A DNA stretch of 64,000 nucleotides, taken from Microbacterium allomyrinae (lineage in GTDB: Bacteria; Actinomycetota; Actinomycetes; Actinomycetales; Microbacteriaceae). Below, one piece after another: positions 1 to 8,740 of this stretch. The position numbers and the translations under genes are program-made. The notes under the pieces are model-generated. The model was given only the letters and a program-made list of their open reading frames with translations. It searched no databases and had not been told where the DNA came from. Numbering within the stretch: the stretch's first letter is position 1; every line of letters begins with the position of its first letter. Where the stretch lies: positions 248,001-312,000 of the forward strand of contig NZ_JAGTTN010000001.1 of the NCBI RefSeq assembly GCF_020682705.1, given 5' to 3'.

Positions 1-2
1 AG

Positions 3-383
3 GTCGAAGCCGCGCTCAACGACGCGCTCGAGACGACGGCGGCGCCGAAGCGCACGAATCGCCGCGCAACGTCGAAGACCGTGACGGCGGCCACCGATGC
101 TCCCCCTCCCGAGGCGCTGCCGCCGGTCGAAGAGCCTGTCGAGGATCCACAGGACACCGCGAGCCGCCTCTTGGAGCGGGCGCTGCGACTCGGCCACGAC
201 AAGAACGACGACTCCGAATGGCTCCACAGCTCGGCGGTCAAGACGCACATGCGGCGCATGGACCCGTCGTTCAGCGAGAAGGCGCTGGGGTACCGCTCGT
301 TCAATGATTTCGTGAAGGCCCGCGAGTCGATCGCCGAGCTCGAAGAGACCGGGCACGAGCGACTGGTGCGCCTGCGCGAGTAG
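3..383 (+). CDS. LOTUS/OST-HTH domain protein, C-terminal part (probable NYN-domain protein)
   Basis: The reading frame is open from the window edge, so the start lies outside and only the last 126 codons are visible. A Pro/Glu-rich linker leads into a domain of about 70 residues (LLERALRLGHDKNDDSEWLH through FNDFVKARE) that looks like the OST-HTH/LOTUS winged-helix module. This module is often found at the end of bacterial NYN (PIN-like RNase) proteins, where it is thought to bind RNA. The NYN part is not in view, so the full protein type is inferred. The stop codon TAG shares one base with a possible GTG of the next gene, but that gene probably starts further down. Confidence 0.6.
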   Translation, partial: VEAALNDALETTAAPKRTNRRATSKTVTAATDAPPPEALPPVEEPVEDPQDTASRLLERALRLGHDKNDDSEWLHSSAVKTHMRRMDPSFSEKALGYRSFNDFVKARESIAELEETGHERLVRLRE

Positions 384-424
384 TGGCGCGAACCCTCAGC
401 CGATCTGGGAAAACGGCAGTCCGG

Positions 425-436
425 TACAGTGTCACT
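425..436 (+). promoter_or_regulatory. Leaderless promoter of the ROK regulator gene
   Basis: TACAGT at 425-430 lies exactly six bases before GTG 437, which would place transcription initiation at the start codon. No Shine-Dalgarno sequence precedes this GTG. The -35 region is not obvious. Confidence 0.45.
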
Positions 437-1660
437 GTGGCACGCCGAAATGCCCCGCCGGGCTCCCAGACCTCGCTGCGCGAGGCCAATCGCGCGCGCG
501 TCGTCGAGACGCTGAAGCGGCACGGCCGGCTCACGCAGATCGAGCTCGCCGGCAGCACCGGCCTGTCGCCGGCCACGGTGTCGAACATCGTCAAAGAGCT
601 GACGGCATCCGGCCTGCTGCATACGTCGTTCACCTCTCGGAGCGGCCGCCGCGCCACGCTCGTCTCGCTCGCTCGCCAGCTCGGCCTCGTGGCCGGTGTG
701 CACTACAGCTCGCGCCATCTCCACATCGCGATCGCCGATACCGCGCGCACGATCGTGACCCAGACTTCGCTCCCGCTCCCCCTCGACCACCGGCTCGACG
801 CCGAACTGGACCGCCTCTCGCTGCTGCTGGGCGACATGATGGAGACGCTCGGCGGATCCCTGTCCGACCTCGTCGCCGTGGGCATGGCGCTGCCGGCCCC
901 CATCGACCCGCGCACCGGCATGGTCTCGACCCCGGGCCTCTTGCGCGGATGGGAGGGCGTCGACGTCGCCGAGAGCCTCTCGGCCCGTATCGGACGCCAG
1001 GTCCATGTCGACAGCGAGGCGAACCTCGGCGGCCTCGCCGAGGCGCGCGAGGGCAACGGCCGGACAGCCTCGTCGTCCGTGTTCATCCGCGTCGGGCACA
1101 CCATCAGCGCAGGTCTCATCGTCGGCGGCGATCTGTTCCGCGGCGTCAACGGCAAGGCCGGCCAGATCGGTCATGTGACGCTCGACGAGAACGGCCCGAT
1201 CTGCCGGTGCAGCAATCGCGGCTGCCTCGAGACCTACGCCGGCGGGCCGGCGCTGCTGTCGCTGTTCCCGCCGAGCGAGGGGATGCACCGACTCGGCGAC
1301 CTGCTGCACGCCGCCGAAGCGGGTGACGGGAGCGCGCGCCGCGTCATCGCCGATGCCGGCCGCCACATCGGCATCGCCGCGGCGAGCCTGTGCAACCTCT
1401 TCGACCCCGAGCTCATCATCGTGGGCGGCGAGCTCGGCCAGGCGGGCGAGATCCTCATGGCACCGATGCGCCACTCGCTCGAGCGCACCGCGCTGCCGTC
1501 CGGGGCGGGCCTTCCCGAGATCGTGGGCGCCTCGTTCGGAGAATGGGCCGAGACCCGCGGGGCGATCGCGATCGCCCTCGATCATGTGACGGTCGACGCC
1601 CAGACCTTGCCCACCACCACGTCGATCGCCACGACACCGCCGCTCCCGTACTCGGCATAG
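437..1660 (+). CDS. ROK family transcriptional regulator
   Basis: A 407-residue ROK repressor-type protein. An N-terminal winged helix-turn-helix (ANRARVVETLKRHGRLTQIE, then LSPATVSNIVKEL) is followed by a sugar-kinase-like ROK domain with the zinc motif CRCSNRGCLE (family consensus CxCGxxGCxE, here Ser for the first Gly) and the GHVTLDE segment in front of it. GTG 437 is preferred over GTG 383 because the homologous region begins at ARRNAPPGSQTSLREANR and a -10 hexamer sits six bases upstream. It stands directly before two sugar ABC transporters transcribed the same way, so it probably senses their sugar and controls them. The ligand cannot be read from sequence. Confidence 0.85.
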   Translation: MARRNAPPGSQTSLREANRARVVETLKRHGRLTQIELAGSTGLSPATVSNIVKELTASGLLHTSFTSRSGRRATLVSLARQLGLVAGVHYSSRHLHIAIADTARTIVTQTSLPLPLDHRLDAELDRLSLLLGDMMETLGGSLSDLVAVGMALPAPIDPRTGMVSTPGLLRGWEGVDVAESLSARIGRQVHVDSEANLGGLAEAREGNGRTASSSVFIRVGHTISAGLIVGGDLFRGVNGKAGQIGHVTLDENGPICRCSNRGCLETYAGGPALLSLFPPSEGMHRLGDLLHAAEAGDGSARRVIADAGRHIGIAAASLCNLFDPELIIVGGELGQAGEILMAPMRHSLERTALPSGAGLPEIVGASFGEWAETRGAIAIALDHVTVDAQTLPTTTSIATTPPLPYSA

Positions 1661-1669
1661 GCTCCTCCG
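1658..1669 (+). promoter_or_regulatory. Leaderless promoter of the first sugar-binding lipoprotein gene
   Basis: TAGGCT at 1658-1663 overlaps the ROK stop codon and is six bases from ATG 1670. There is no ribosome binding site in front of that ATG. The transporter may therefore have its own start of transcription inside the regulator stop codon. Confidence 0.45.
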
Positions 1670-2821
1670 ATGCCGACAACGGGAAGAGGGCTTCCGAGCC
1701 TCCGCCGCGCGGTGGCGGCTCTCGCTGTGCGGCGGCGCCCTTCGGCCATCCCTCCGGTGCGCCGTGCGGGAGCTGCGGTCTCGGTCATCGCGCTCGCCGC
1801 CCTGTCGCTCGCCGCGTGCACCGGTGCTCCCGACACCGGCTCCGCCACCGGCGCGGCGGGCAAGATCGCCCTGCTCCTGCCTGACGCCAAGACGGCGCGG
1901 TACGAGACGTTCGACCGACCCCTGTTCGAAGCGAAGGTGGCCGAGCTGGGCGAGTACGACGTGCTCTATTCCAACGCCGATCAAGATGCCGCCAAGCAGC
2001 AGCAGCAGGCCGAGTCCGCGCTCGCGGCCGGCACCGGAGTGCTCGTGCTCGATCCCGTCGACGCGAACGCGGCGGTCAGCATCGTCGCCTCGGCGAATGC
2101 GAAGGGCGTGCCCGTCATCTCGTACGACCGGCTCGTGGCCGGCGGCGACCTCGCGTACTACATCTCGTTCGACAATCAGAAGGTCGGCCAGCTGCAGGCG
2201 GCGGCGTTCGTCGATGGCGTCCTCGAAGACGGCGGCGCGTCGAGCGACGGCATCCTGATGGTGAACGGCTCGCCCACCGACAGCAATGCGGCGCTCTTCA
2301 AGCGCGGCGCGCACGACATCATCGACGAGAGCGGACTGCGCGTACTCGCCGAGTACGACACGCCCGGATGGAGCCCCGAGAAGGCGCAGGAGTGGGTGGC
2401 GGGTCAGATCGCCCAGCACGGCGACGCCATCGTCGGCGTCTACGCCGCGAACGATGCCACCGCCGGCGGCGCGATCGCCGCCCTGCGCGTCGCCAACATC
2501 GACCCCCTGCCGATCGTCACCGGCCAGGATGCCGAGCTCTCAGCCATCCAGCGCATCATCACGGGCGACCAGTACATGACGGTCTACAAGGCGATCAAGC
2601 CACAGGCGGAGCTCGCGGCGCAGGTCGCGGTCGCTCTGCTGAACGGCGAAGAGGTCACGGCCCCCATGGAGATCGATGGCACGCCGACGACACTTCTGGA
2701 CCCCGTGGCGGTACGGATCGACGACATCATGGACACGGTCGTCGCAGACGGCTTCTGGAGCGTCGAAGACATCTGCACGCCCGTATACGCCGATGCATGC
2801 GAAGCCGCCGGCATCGGGTAG
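1670..2821 (+). CDS. Sugar ABC transporter substrate-binding lipoprotein (XylF-like, set 1)
   Basis: A 383-residue periplasmic-binding-protein type 1 lipoprotein of the CUT2 (xylose/ribose) group. A basic N-terminus and hydrophobic stretch end in the lipobox LAAC; mature protein starts at that Cys. The binding fold follows (KIALLLPDAKTARYETFDRP; VISYDRLVAGGDLAYYISFD; VNGSPTDSNAALFKRGAHD; YAANDATAGGAIAAL; TGQDAELSAIQRI), which is closest to xylose-binding XylF. The N-terminal leader is long and arginine-rich; a later start is possible. ATPase and permease genes follow. The substrate is inferred to be a pentose or similar sugar, not proven. Confidence 0.85.
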   Translation: MPTTGRGLPSLRRAVAALAVRRRPSAIPPVRRAGAAVSVIALAALSLAACTGAPDTGSATGAAGKIALLLPDAKTARYETFDRPLFEAKVAELGEYDVLYSNADQDAAKQQQQAESALAAGTGVLVLDPVDANAAVSIVASANAKGVPVISYDRLVAGGDLAYYISFDNQKVGQLQAAAFVDGVLEDGGASSDGILMVNGSPTDSNAALFKRGAHDIIDESGLRVLAEYDTPGWSPEKAQEWVAGQIAQHGDAIVGVYAANDATAGGAIAALRVANIDPLPIVTGQDAELSAIQRIITGDQYMTVYKAIKPQAELAAQVAVALLNGEEVTAPMEIDGTPTTLLDPVAVRIDDIMDTVVADGFWSVEDICTPVYADACEAAGIG

Positions 2822-2910
2822 GGTCCTGAGCCTGATGGGCGATGGGGATCGCGTTCGGGAGGCTCCGATGAGGATCGACGATAGATATATCGCATGAAGG
2901 CAGGACGAAG

Positions 2911-3870
2911 ATGTCGATGACGCACCCGCGGACGGCCCGTCCGCGCGAACGCGTGCTCACGATGCGCGGAATCGGCAAGCGGTTCGGGGCCGTCAAAGCC
3001 CTCACTGACGTGGATTTCTGGGTGAGCGAAGGCGAGGTGGTCGCCCTCGTCGGCGACAACGGCGCCGGCAAGTCGACACTGGTGAAGGTGCTGGCGGGGG
3101 TGCACGCTCCCGATGCGGGCACGATCGAATTCGACGGCGACGACGTCCACATCGACTCGCCCGCCGACGCGCAGGAACTCGGAATCGAGACGATCTTCCA
3201 GGACCTCGCGCTGTGCGACAACCTCGACGTGGTGGCCAACCTCTGGCTCGGCCGAGAGCTGGTCGACGGTGCGACTCTCGACGAGGTCGACATGGAGCAG
3301 CGCACGTGGGCGCTGCTGCGCGAGCTGTCGGCGAAGATCCCATCGGTGCGCGTGCCCGTCGCCTCCCTCTCGGGCGGCCAGCGACAGACCGTCGCGATCG
3401 CCCGGTCGCTCATCGGCGACCCTCGCATCGTGATCCTGGACGAGCCGACGGCGGCGCTCGGCGTCGCTCAGACCGCCGAAGTGCTGAATCTCATCGAGCG
3501 GCTGCGCGAACGCGGGCACGGCGTCATCCTGATCAGCCACAACATGGCCGATGTGATGGCGGTGGCCGACCGCGTCGTGGTGCTGCGGCTGGGCCGCAAC
3601 AACGGCGTCTACAACGTCGCCGAAGTCACCAGCGAGACCCTGATCGCCGCCATCACCGGTGCGGCCGACAACTCGGTGACGCGCCGTGCCGTCGGTCGAC
3701 CGGTCTTGCCCCCGCCCCGCGAAGAACCCGAGCCGCCGGGACCGTCCGCCGACCACGGCGCCGACCCCGACGACGAGCTGCCCGAGACCACGCAGGGCGG
3801 AACGGTGATCAGGATGCCTCCGGCCGGCTCACGACGCTCCCCCGACGCGCGCGGGGGCGGGCGCCGATGA
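2911..3870 (+). CDS. Sugar ABC transporter ATP-binding protein, single ABC domain (set 1)
   Basis: A 319-residue cytoplasmic ATPase that energises the adjacent permease. It has Walker A GDNGAGKST, signature LSGGQRQ, Walker B VILDEPTAAL and the switch segment ISHN. CUT2 ATPases usually carry two fused ABC domains of about 500 residues. This one has only one plus a Pro/Glu-rich tail of about 60 residues, like the single-domain FrcA type. ATG 2911 is preceded by AGGACGAAG. The stop overlaps the permease start as ATGA. The 89-bp gap before it contains the AT-rich stretch ATAGATATAT, odd for this genome. Confidence 0.9.
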   Translation: MSMTHPRTARPRERVLTMRGIGKRFGAVKALTDVDFWVSEGEVVALVGDNGAGKSTLVKVLAGVHAPDAGTIEFDGDDVHIDSPADAQELGIETIFQDLALCDNLDVVANLWLGRELVDGATLDEVDMEQRTWALLRELSAKIPSVRVPVASLSGGQRQTVAIARSLIGDPRIVILDEPTAALGVAQTAEVLNLIERLRERGHGVILISHNMADVMAVADRVVVLRLGRNNGVYNVAEVTSETLIAAITGAADNSVTRRAVGRPVLPPPREEPEPPGPSADHGADPDDELPETTQGGTVIRMPPAGSRRSPDARGGGRR

Positions 3871-5114
3871 GCGTGGGCGGCGAGGAACGCACCATCCGTG
3901 ATGCCGGCGACGACAGCCTGCTGAGCCGGGCCGGCATCGGCGACAGGTTCTCGATGTTCCTCGCGCGCATCCGCGGCGGCGATCTGGGCGCCGTGCCGGT
4001 CGTGCTCGGCATCGTGGTGATCTGGACCGTCTTCCAGATCCTCAACCCCGTGTTCCTCTCGAGCGAGAATCTCGTGAACCTCACGATGCAGTGCGCGGCC
4101 ATCGGCACAATCGCGCTCGGCGTGGTGCTGGTGCTGCTCCTCGGCGAGATCGATCTGTCGGTCGGCTCGGTCTCGGGGCTTGCCGCAGCGGTGCTCGCGG
4201 TCACGTTCGTGCAGATGCAGTGGCACCTCGCGATCGCCCTGGTGGCGGCCATCGCGATCGGATGCCTGGTGGGGCTGCTCTACGGATTCCTGTTCACGAG
4301 GTTCGGACTGCCGAGCTTCGTGATCACTCTCGCGGGGCTTCTCGGGTTCGCCGGGCTGCAGCTGTGGGTGCTGGGTGAGACCGGATCGATCGCGATCCCG
4401 TTCGACTCGTGGATCGTGGAGTTCGCCCAGCAGATGTTCCTGCCGGCATGGGCGTCGTACGTCGTCGCCGTGCTCTCCGTCGGCGCATATGCCTGGTCGC
4501 TCGTACGTCGCGCCCGCCGCCGCGCCGCCGCGGCCCTGGACAGTCAGAGCTACCTCCAGATCGCCCTGCGCAGCGCCGCGCTTCTCGCCTTCCTCCTCGT
4601 CGCGACCTGGTATCTCAACCTCTATCGCGGGGTGGGCGTGATGTTCCTGTTCTTCCTCGCGCTGGTCGTGATGATGAACACGGTCCTCACGCGCACGCGC
4701 TGGGGCCGCGCGGTGTACGCCGTGGGCGGGTCGGTAGAGGCCGCCCGCCGTGCGGGGATCCGGGTGAACCGGATCTACCTCTCGGTCTTCGCGCTGTGCT
4801 CGACCTTCGCGGCCGTCGGCGGGATCCTCGCCGCGGCCAGGCTCGCTTCTGCGAATCAGAGTTCGGGCACCGGCGACGTCAACCTGAACGCCATCGCGGC
4901 GGCCGTGATCGGCGGCACCAGCCTGTTCGGCGGTCGTGGATCGGCCTTCTCCGCGCTGATCGGGATCGTCGTCATCCAATCGATCTCGTCGGGGCTGACG
5001 CTTCTCAATCTGGACTCGTCGGTGCAGTTCATGGTGACCGGCGTCGTGCTCGTGCTCGCGGTGATCGTCGATTCGATCTCGCGGCGCACACGCGCGGCGT
5101 CCGGACGAGCGTGA
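3867..5114 (+). CDS. Sugar ABC transporter permease (XylH-like, set 1)
   Basis: A 415-residue integral membrane permease of the branched-chain/ribose-xylose (BPD_transp_2) family. About ten hydrophobic helices are visible, with the family signatures LLLGEIDLSVGSV, TRWGRAVYAVGGSVEAARRAGI and AAAVIGGTSLFGGRGS. Its start ATG 3867 overlaps the ATPase stop (ATGA), implying translational coupling. The frame is open far upstream, but that extension would lie across the ATPase gene and is not credible. It forms the membrane channel for the sugar delivered by the lipoprotein encoded at 1670-2821. Confidence 0.9.
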   Translation: MSVGGEERTIRDAGDDSLLSRAGIGDRFSMFLARIRGGDLGAVPVVLGIVVIWTVFQILNPVFLSSENLVNLTMQCAAIGTIALGVVLVLLLGEIDLSVGSVSGLAAAVLAVTFVQMQWHLAIALVAAIAIGCLVGLLYGFLFTRFGLPSFVITLAGLLGFAGLQLWVLGETGSIAIPFDSWIVEFAQQMFLPAWASYVVAVLSVGAYAWSLVRRARRRAAAALDSQSYLQIALRSAALLAFLLVATWYLNLYRGVGVMFLFFLALVVMMNTVLTRTRWGRAVYAVGGSVEAARRAGIRVNRIYLSVFALCSTFAAVGGILAAARLASANQSSGTGDVNLNAIAAAVIGGTSLFGGRGSAFSALIGIVVIQSISSGLTLLNLDSSVQFMVTGVVLVLAVIVDSISRRTRAASGRA

Positions 5115-5222
5115 GTCTCACTGACTTCACTTGACGAACGCTCCACCCGCGCTCGCCGAGAACGATCGATACCGGGGTGCGCACTTTGCGCCCTAGATGA
5201 ACCATTTCAGGGCATTGTGCAC

Positions 5223-5235
5223 GGAAAGCGCTTGC
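5223..5235 (+). promoter_or_regulatory. Palindromic operator-like site upstream of the second transporter
   Basis: GGAAAGCGCTTGC is a near-palindrome centred on GCGC and resembles LacI-family or ROK sugar-operator half-sites. It sits 166 bp before ATG 5401 in a 286-bp intergenic region. TTGACG at 5304-5309 could be a -35 element. The only regulator in view is the ROK protein; its binding here is a guess. Confidence 0.3.
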
Positions 5236-5400
5236 TCACTCCGTCACCGCCCGGACGATCACGTCGATGTGCCCGGCCGTTGCCAAAGCGTTACGTTCAA
5301 GTCTTGACGCCAAGAACGGTTGCCGAAAGGATCTCATCAGCGACGTGCACAGGAACGAATGATCCTGGCGCCCGCACCCTTCAACGACGAAAGGCAAGAG

Positions 5401-6474
5401 ATGAAGAAGTCTTCCCTCGCCGCAGTGGTGGCCCTCACCGGCGCCGCAGCGGTAATGCTCGCCGGCTGTGCCGGCGGCTCCACGCCGAGCGACACCGGCG
5501 ATGGCGGCGGCGACGCTGCCGGACGCGCGTGCGTGATCCTTCCCGACGCGGCGTCCTCGCCGCGCTGGGAGAACTTCGACCGCACGTACCTCCAGGAGGG
5601 TCTGGAGGCCGCAGGGTTCGAGGTCGACATCCAGAACGCACAGGGTGATGTCGCGAAGTTCGCGACGATCGCCGACCAGCAGCTCACCCAGGGCTGCGGC
5701 GTCATGCTGCTCGTGGACTACCAGGGCGCCGCCGAAGCCGTGGCCGCCAAGGCCAAGGCCGAGGGCATCCCGGTCATCGCGTACGACCGTCCCTTCACGG
5801 GCGCCGACTACTACGTGTCGTTCGACAACGTCGAGGTCGGTCGCCTGCAGGGCCAGACGGTGCTGAACGGTCTCGAGGCCGCCGGTGTCGCGCCGGCCGA
5901 CGCGACGGTCGTCTACATCGGTGGAGACCCCACCGATGGCAACGCCGCGATGTTCCACGACGGTGCCGACGAGGTCCTCTCCGAAGCGGGCGTCGTTCCG
6001 GCGGCAGAGCCGCCGGGGGCCTGGGACCAGGCCAAGTCGCAGACCAACTTCGAGCAGGCCCTCACCAGCCTGAGCGGCGCGGTCGACGGCGTGTGGGCTG
6101 CCAACGACACCAACGCCGCGGGCGTCATCAAGGTGCTGCAGGACAACAACCTGCAGGGTGTCGCGGTCTCCGGTCAGGACGCCAACGTCGCCGGCCTGCA
6201 GAACATCCTGCTCGGATGGCAGACGGCCACCGTCTACAAGCCCGTCGCCGACGAGGCTGCCGCAGCCGTCGAGGTCGCCATCGCGCTCCTCAGCGGTGAG
6301 ACCGTCGACGCCGACGCCGAGCTGGACGACGGCACGCCGTACATCCAGGTCACGCCGGTCCTCGTGGGCCCGAACGAGGTCAAGGACGTGATCGCCGCGG
6401 GCGACGCCTCGTTCGACGATGTCTGCACCCCGGACGTCGAAGCCGCCTGTGCCGAGTTCGGAGTCACCGAGTAG
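5401..6474 (+). CDS. Sugar ABC transporter substrate-binding lipoprotein (XylF-like, set 2)
   Basis: A 357-residue type 1 periplasmic binding lipoprotein. MKKSSLAAVVALTGAAAVML then LAGC forms a signal peptide with lipobox. The fold parallels the set 1 protein: VIAYDRPFTGADYYVSFDNV, GGDPTDGNAAMFHDGA, WAANDTNAAGVIKVL, SGQDANVAGLQNILLG. ATG 5401 is chosen because it starts a canonical signal peptide and follows a purine-rich AAAGGCAAGAG; the upstream in-frame ATG adds a non-signal leader. Codon use is strongly biased to C/G in the third position, as for a highly expressed gene. Confidence 0.9.
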   Translation: MKKSSLAAVVALTGAAAVMLAGCAGGSTPSDTGDGGGDAAGRACVILPDAASSPRWENFDRTYLQEGLEAAGFEVDIQNAQGDVAKFATIADQQLTQGCGVMLLVDYQGAAEAVAAKAKAEGIPVIAYDRPFTGADYYVSFDNVEVGRLQGQTVLNGLEAAGVAPADATVVYIGGDPTDGNAAMFHDGADEVLSEAGVVPAAEPPGAWDQAKSQTNFEQALTSLSGAVDGVWAANDTNAAGVIKVLQDNNLQGVAVSGQDANVAGLQNILLGWQTATVYKPVADEAAAAVEVAIALLSGETVDADAELDDGTPYIQVTPVLVGPNEVKDVIAAGDASFDDVCTPDVEAACAEFGVTE

Positions 6475-6537
6475 ATCTCGGTCCACCGCCGCGAGGGCGT
6501 CGCGTCGTCGAAAGGCGCGGCGCCCTCACGGCGCCCT

Positions 6538-6558
6538 TGCATCCCGAACGGGGATGCA
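6538..6558 (+). other. Intercistronic stem-loop between lipoprotein and ATPase genes
   Basis: TGCATCCC and GGGATGCA form an 8-bp stem with a 5-nt loop, following another inverted pair of GGCGCC at about 6519-6535. There is no T-run. A hairpin here could stabilise the upstream message or reduce readthrough, giving more binding protein than ATPase, as is common in ABC operons. That role is inference. Confidence 0.4.
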
Positions 6559-6587
6559 TCCGGCACCGACATCGCAGGGAAGCGAGC

Positions 6588-7397
6588 ATGTCAGACACGA
6601 TCATTGCAACCGAGCCGATCATCCAGCTGATCGGCGTGAAGAAGTCCTTCGGCCCGGTCAGCGTCCTCAAGGGCGTCGACCTCAAAGTCCACCCCGGCAA
6701 GGTGACCGCCCTCGTCGGCGACAACGGCGCCGGAAAGTCCACACTCATCAAGGGCCTCGCGGGCGTTCAGCCCTACGACGAAGGCGAAGTCCTCATCGAC
6801 GGCGTGCACCGCGACCTGCACGCGCCGCGGGACTCCTCGAGCCTGGGCATCGAAGTGGTGTACCAGGACCTCGCCCTGTGCGACAACCTCGACATCGTCC
6901 AGAACATGTTCCTCGGCCGCGAAGAGATCTCGTTCGGCACGTTCGACGAGGGTCGCATGGAGAAGGACGCGTCCGACACGCTGCGCTCGCTGTCGGTGCG
7001 CACCGTGAAGTCGGTGCGCCAGAAGGTCTCGAGCCTGTCGGGCGGACAGCGCCAGACCGTCGCGATCGCCCGCGCCGTGCTGAAGAAGGCACGCGTGGTG
7101 ATCCTCGACGAGCCGACCGCCGCGCTGGGCGTCGCCCAGACCGAGCAGGTGCTCAATCTCGTCCAGCGGCTCTCCGAGCAGGGCGTCGCCGTCGTGCTCA
7201 TCAGCCACAACCTGGTCGACGTCTTCCAGGTCGCCGACGACATCGCCGTGCTCTACCTCGGCCAGATGGTCGCGCAGATCCCGACCAGCGAGACCACCCG
7301 CGACGACGTCGTGGGCTACATCACCGGCACCAAGACCCTCGGCGGCGTCCAGATCGTCAACACCGAGACGATCCGCACTGAAGGAGGCACCGAATGA
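6588..7397 (+). CDS. Sugar ABC transporter ATP-binding protein, single ABC domain (set 2)
   Basis: A 269-residue ATPase with Walker A GDNGAGKST, signature LSGGQRQ, Walker B VILDEPTAALGV and ISHNLVDVF. It is clearly paralogous to the set 1 ATPase but lacks that protein's C-terminal tail. ATG 6588 (MSDTIIATEPI) follows AGGGAAGCGAGC. The in-frame ATG 51 bases earlier has no such site and encodes a low-quality leader. The gene overlaps the next one by four bases, ATGA, and the 3' end includes the GGAGG used by the permease. Confidence 0.9.
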   Translation: MSDTIIATEPIIQLIGVKKSFGPVSVLKGVDLKVHPGKVTALVGDNGAGKSTLIKGLAGVQPYDEGEVLIDGVHRDLHAPRDSSSLGIEVVYQDLALCDNLDIVQNMFLGREEISFGTFDEGRMEKDASDTLRSLSVRTVKSVRQKVSSLSGGQRQTVAIARAVLKKARVVILDEPTAALGVAQTEQVLNLVQRLSEQGVAVVLISHNLVDVFQVADDIAVLYLGQMVAQIPTSETTRDDVVGYITGTKTLGGVQIVNTETIRTEGGTE

Positions 7398-8662
7398 GCA
7401 GCAACGCGACCCGGACCCAAGCCGCGCCCGACCCCGTCGCCAGCGACCTCATCGGCAGTGGTGTCGAAGGCGGACTCGGCGACCAGGTGCGAGCCTGGTG
7501 GCAGCGTGTCCGTGGCGGCGACATGGGAGCCCTGCCGGCCGTCGGCGGCCTCGTCGTTCTCGGCATCCTGTTCTCGACCCTCAGCCCGTTCTTCCTCACC
7601 GAGCGCAACTTCGCCAATCTGCTCAATCAGGCCGCCACCCTCGTCGTTCTCGGGATGGCGCTGGTGTTCGTGCTGCTGCTCGGCGAGATCGACCTGTCCG
7701 CCGGCGTCACCGGCGGCGTCGGCATGGCGCTGTTCGTCGTGATGGCGTCGCAGGGCGTCCCATGGCCGCTCGCGCTGCTGATCGGCTTCGGGTTCGGATT
7801 CCTCATCGGCGCCCTCATAGGCTTCTTCGTCGCGAGGGTCGGCATCCCCTCGTTCGTCGTGACACTGGGTCTGTTCCTCGGCCTGCAGGGACTCGCCCTC
7901 GTGGTCATCGGACCCGGCGGCCTGTTCCGCATCGAGGTTCCTGAGCTCATCGCACTGCAGAACGGCAACCTGCCCGTGTGGGCCGGGTGGGCGATGCTCG
8001 TGATCATGCTCGCGATCTCGGCCGGAACGGCGTTCTTCGACCGCGCCCGGCGCACCCGTGCGGGCGTGCCCAACCGGGCGATCTCGCTGGTGTTCATCAA
8101 ACTCGCCGCGATCGCCGTCATCGGGGGGATCGTCGTGTTCGTCCTCAACCAGAACCGCGGCCAGTCCGTGGTCGAGGTCGCGGGTGTCCCGAACGTCGTG
8201 CCGATCGTGCTGGTGATCCTCTGGATCGGCACGTTCGTGCTGGACCGCACCAAGTTCGGCCGCTACCTCTATGCGATCGGCGGCAACGCCGAGGCCGCGC
8301 GTCGCTCCGGCGTGAAGGTGCGCTGGATCAAGTGGTGGGCGTTCGTGATCTGCTCGAGCCTCGCGGTCTTCGCCGCGCTGCTCAGCGTCTCGCGTGTCGG
8401 CTCGGTCGACGCCACCGTGGGCCGTGACATCGTCCTGTCGGGCGTCGCGGCAGCCGTGGTCGGCGGTGTCAGCCTCTTCGGCGGACGCGGCCGGCTCGTC
8501 CACGCCGCGATCGGCGCCCTGGTGATCGCGGTGATCACCAACGGCCTCGGACTGCTCAACCTGCCGGCGGGCGTCAACCTGCTCGTGACCGGCGGCGTGC
8601 TGATCCTCGCCGCGACCGTCGACGCGCTCTCGCGTCTGCGCTCGGGTGGCGGCAGAACGTAA
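7394..8662 (+). CDS. Sugar ABC transporter permease (XylH-like, set 2)
   Basis: A 422-residue permease of the same family as the set 1 permease, with LLLGEIDLSAGVTGGVGMAL, TKFGRYLYAIGGNAEAARRS and AAAVVGGVSLFGGRG. A soluble N-terminus of about 45 residues precedes roughly ten membrane helices. The segment around NQNRGQSVVEVAGVPNVVPI is an extra loop between helices that is typical of XylH. The start overlaps the ATPase stop and has a perfect GGAGG seven bases upstream. The gene ends 14 bp before a strong hairpin. Confidence 0.9.
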   Translation: MSSNATRTQAAPDPVASDLIGSGVEGGLGDQVRAWWQRVRGGDMGALPAVGGLVVLGILFSTLSPFFLTERNFANLLNQAATLVVLGMALVFVLLLGEIDLSAGVTGGVGMALFVVMASQGVPWPLALLIGFGFGFLIGALIGFFVARVGIPSFVVTLGLFLGLQGLALVVIGPGGLFRIEVPELIALQNGNLPVWAGWAMLVIMLAISAGTAFFDRARRTRAGVPNRAISLVFIKLAAIAVIGGIVVFVLNQNRGQSVVEVAGVPNVVPIVLVILWIGTFVLDRTKFGRYLYAIGGNAEAARRSGVKVRWIKWWAFVICSSLAVFAALLSVSRVGSVDATVGRDIVLSGVAAAVVGGVSLFGGRGRLVHAAIGALVIAVITNGLGLLNLPAGVNLLVTGGVLILAATVDALSRLRSGGGRT

Positions 8663-8676
8663 CACGATCGATGAAT

Positions 8677-8716
8677 GCGACAGCGCCGGGTGGACTTATC
8701 CACCCGGCGCTGTCGC
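8677..8716. terminator. Bidirectional hairpin between convergent genes
   Basis: GCGACAGCGCCGGGTGGA and its exact reverse complement form a perfect 18-bp stem with loop CTTA. It lies between the end of the transporter operon (8662) and the end of the convergent sirtuin gene (8741). There is no U-tract, as is common in high-GC actinobacteria. Confidence 0.8.
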
Positions 8717-8740
8717 GTTCGGTGGTGAGCACGCACGTGC

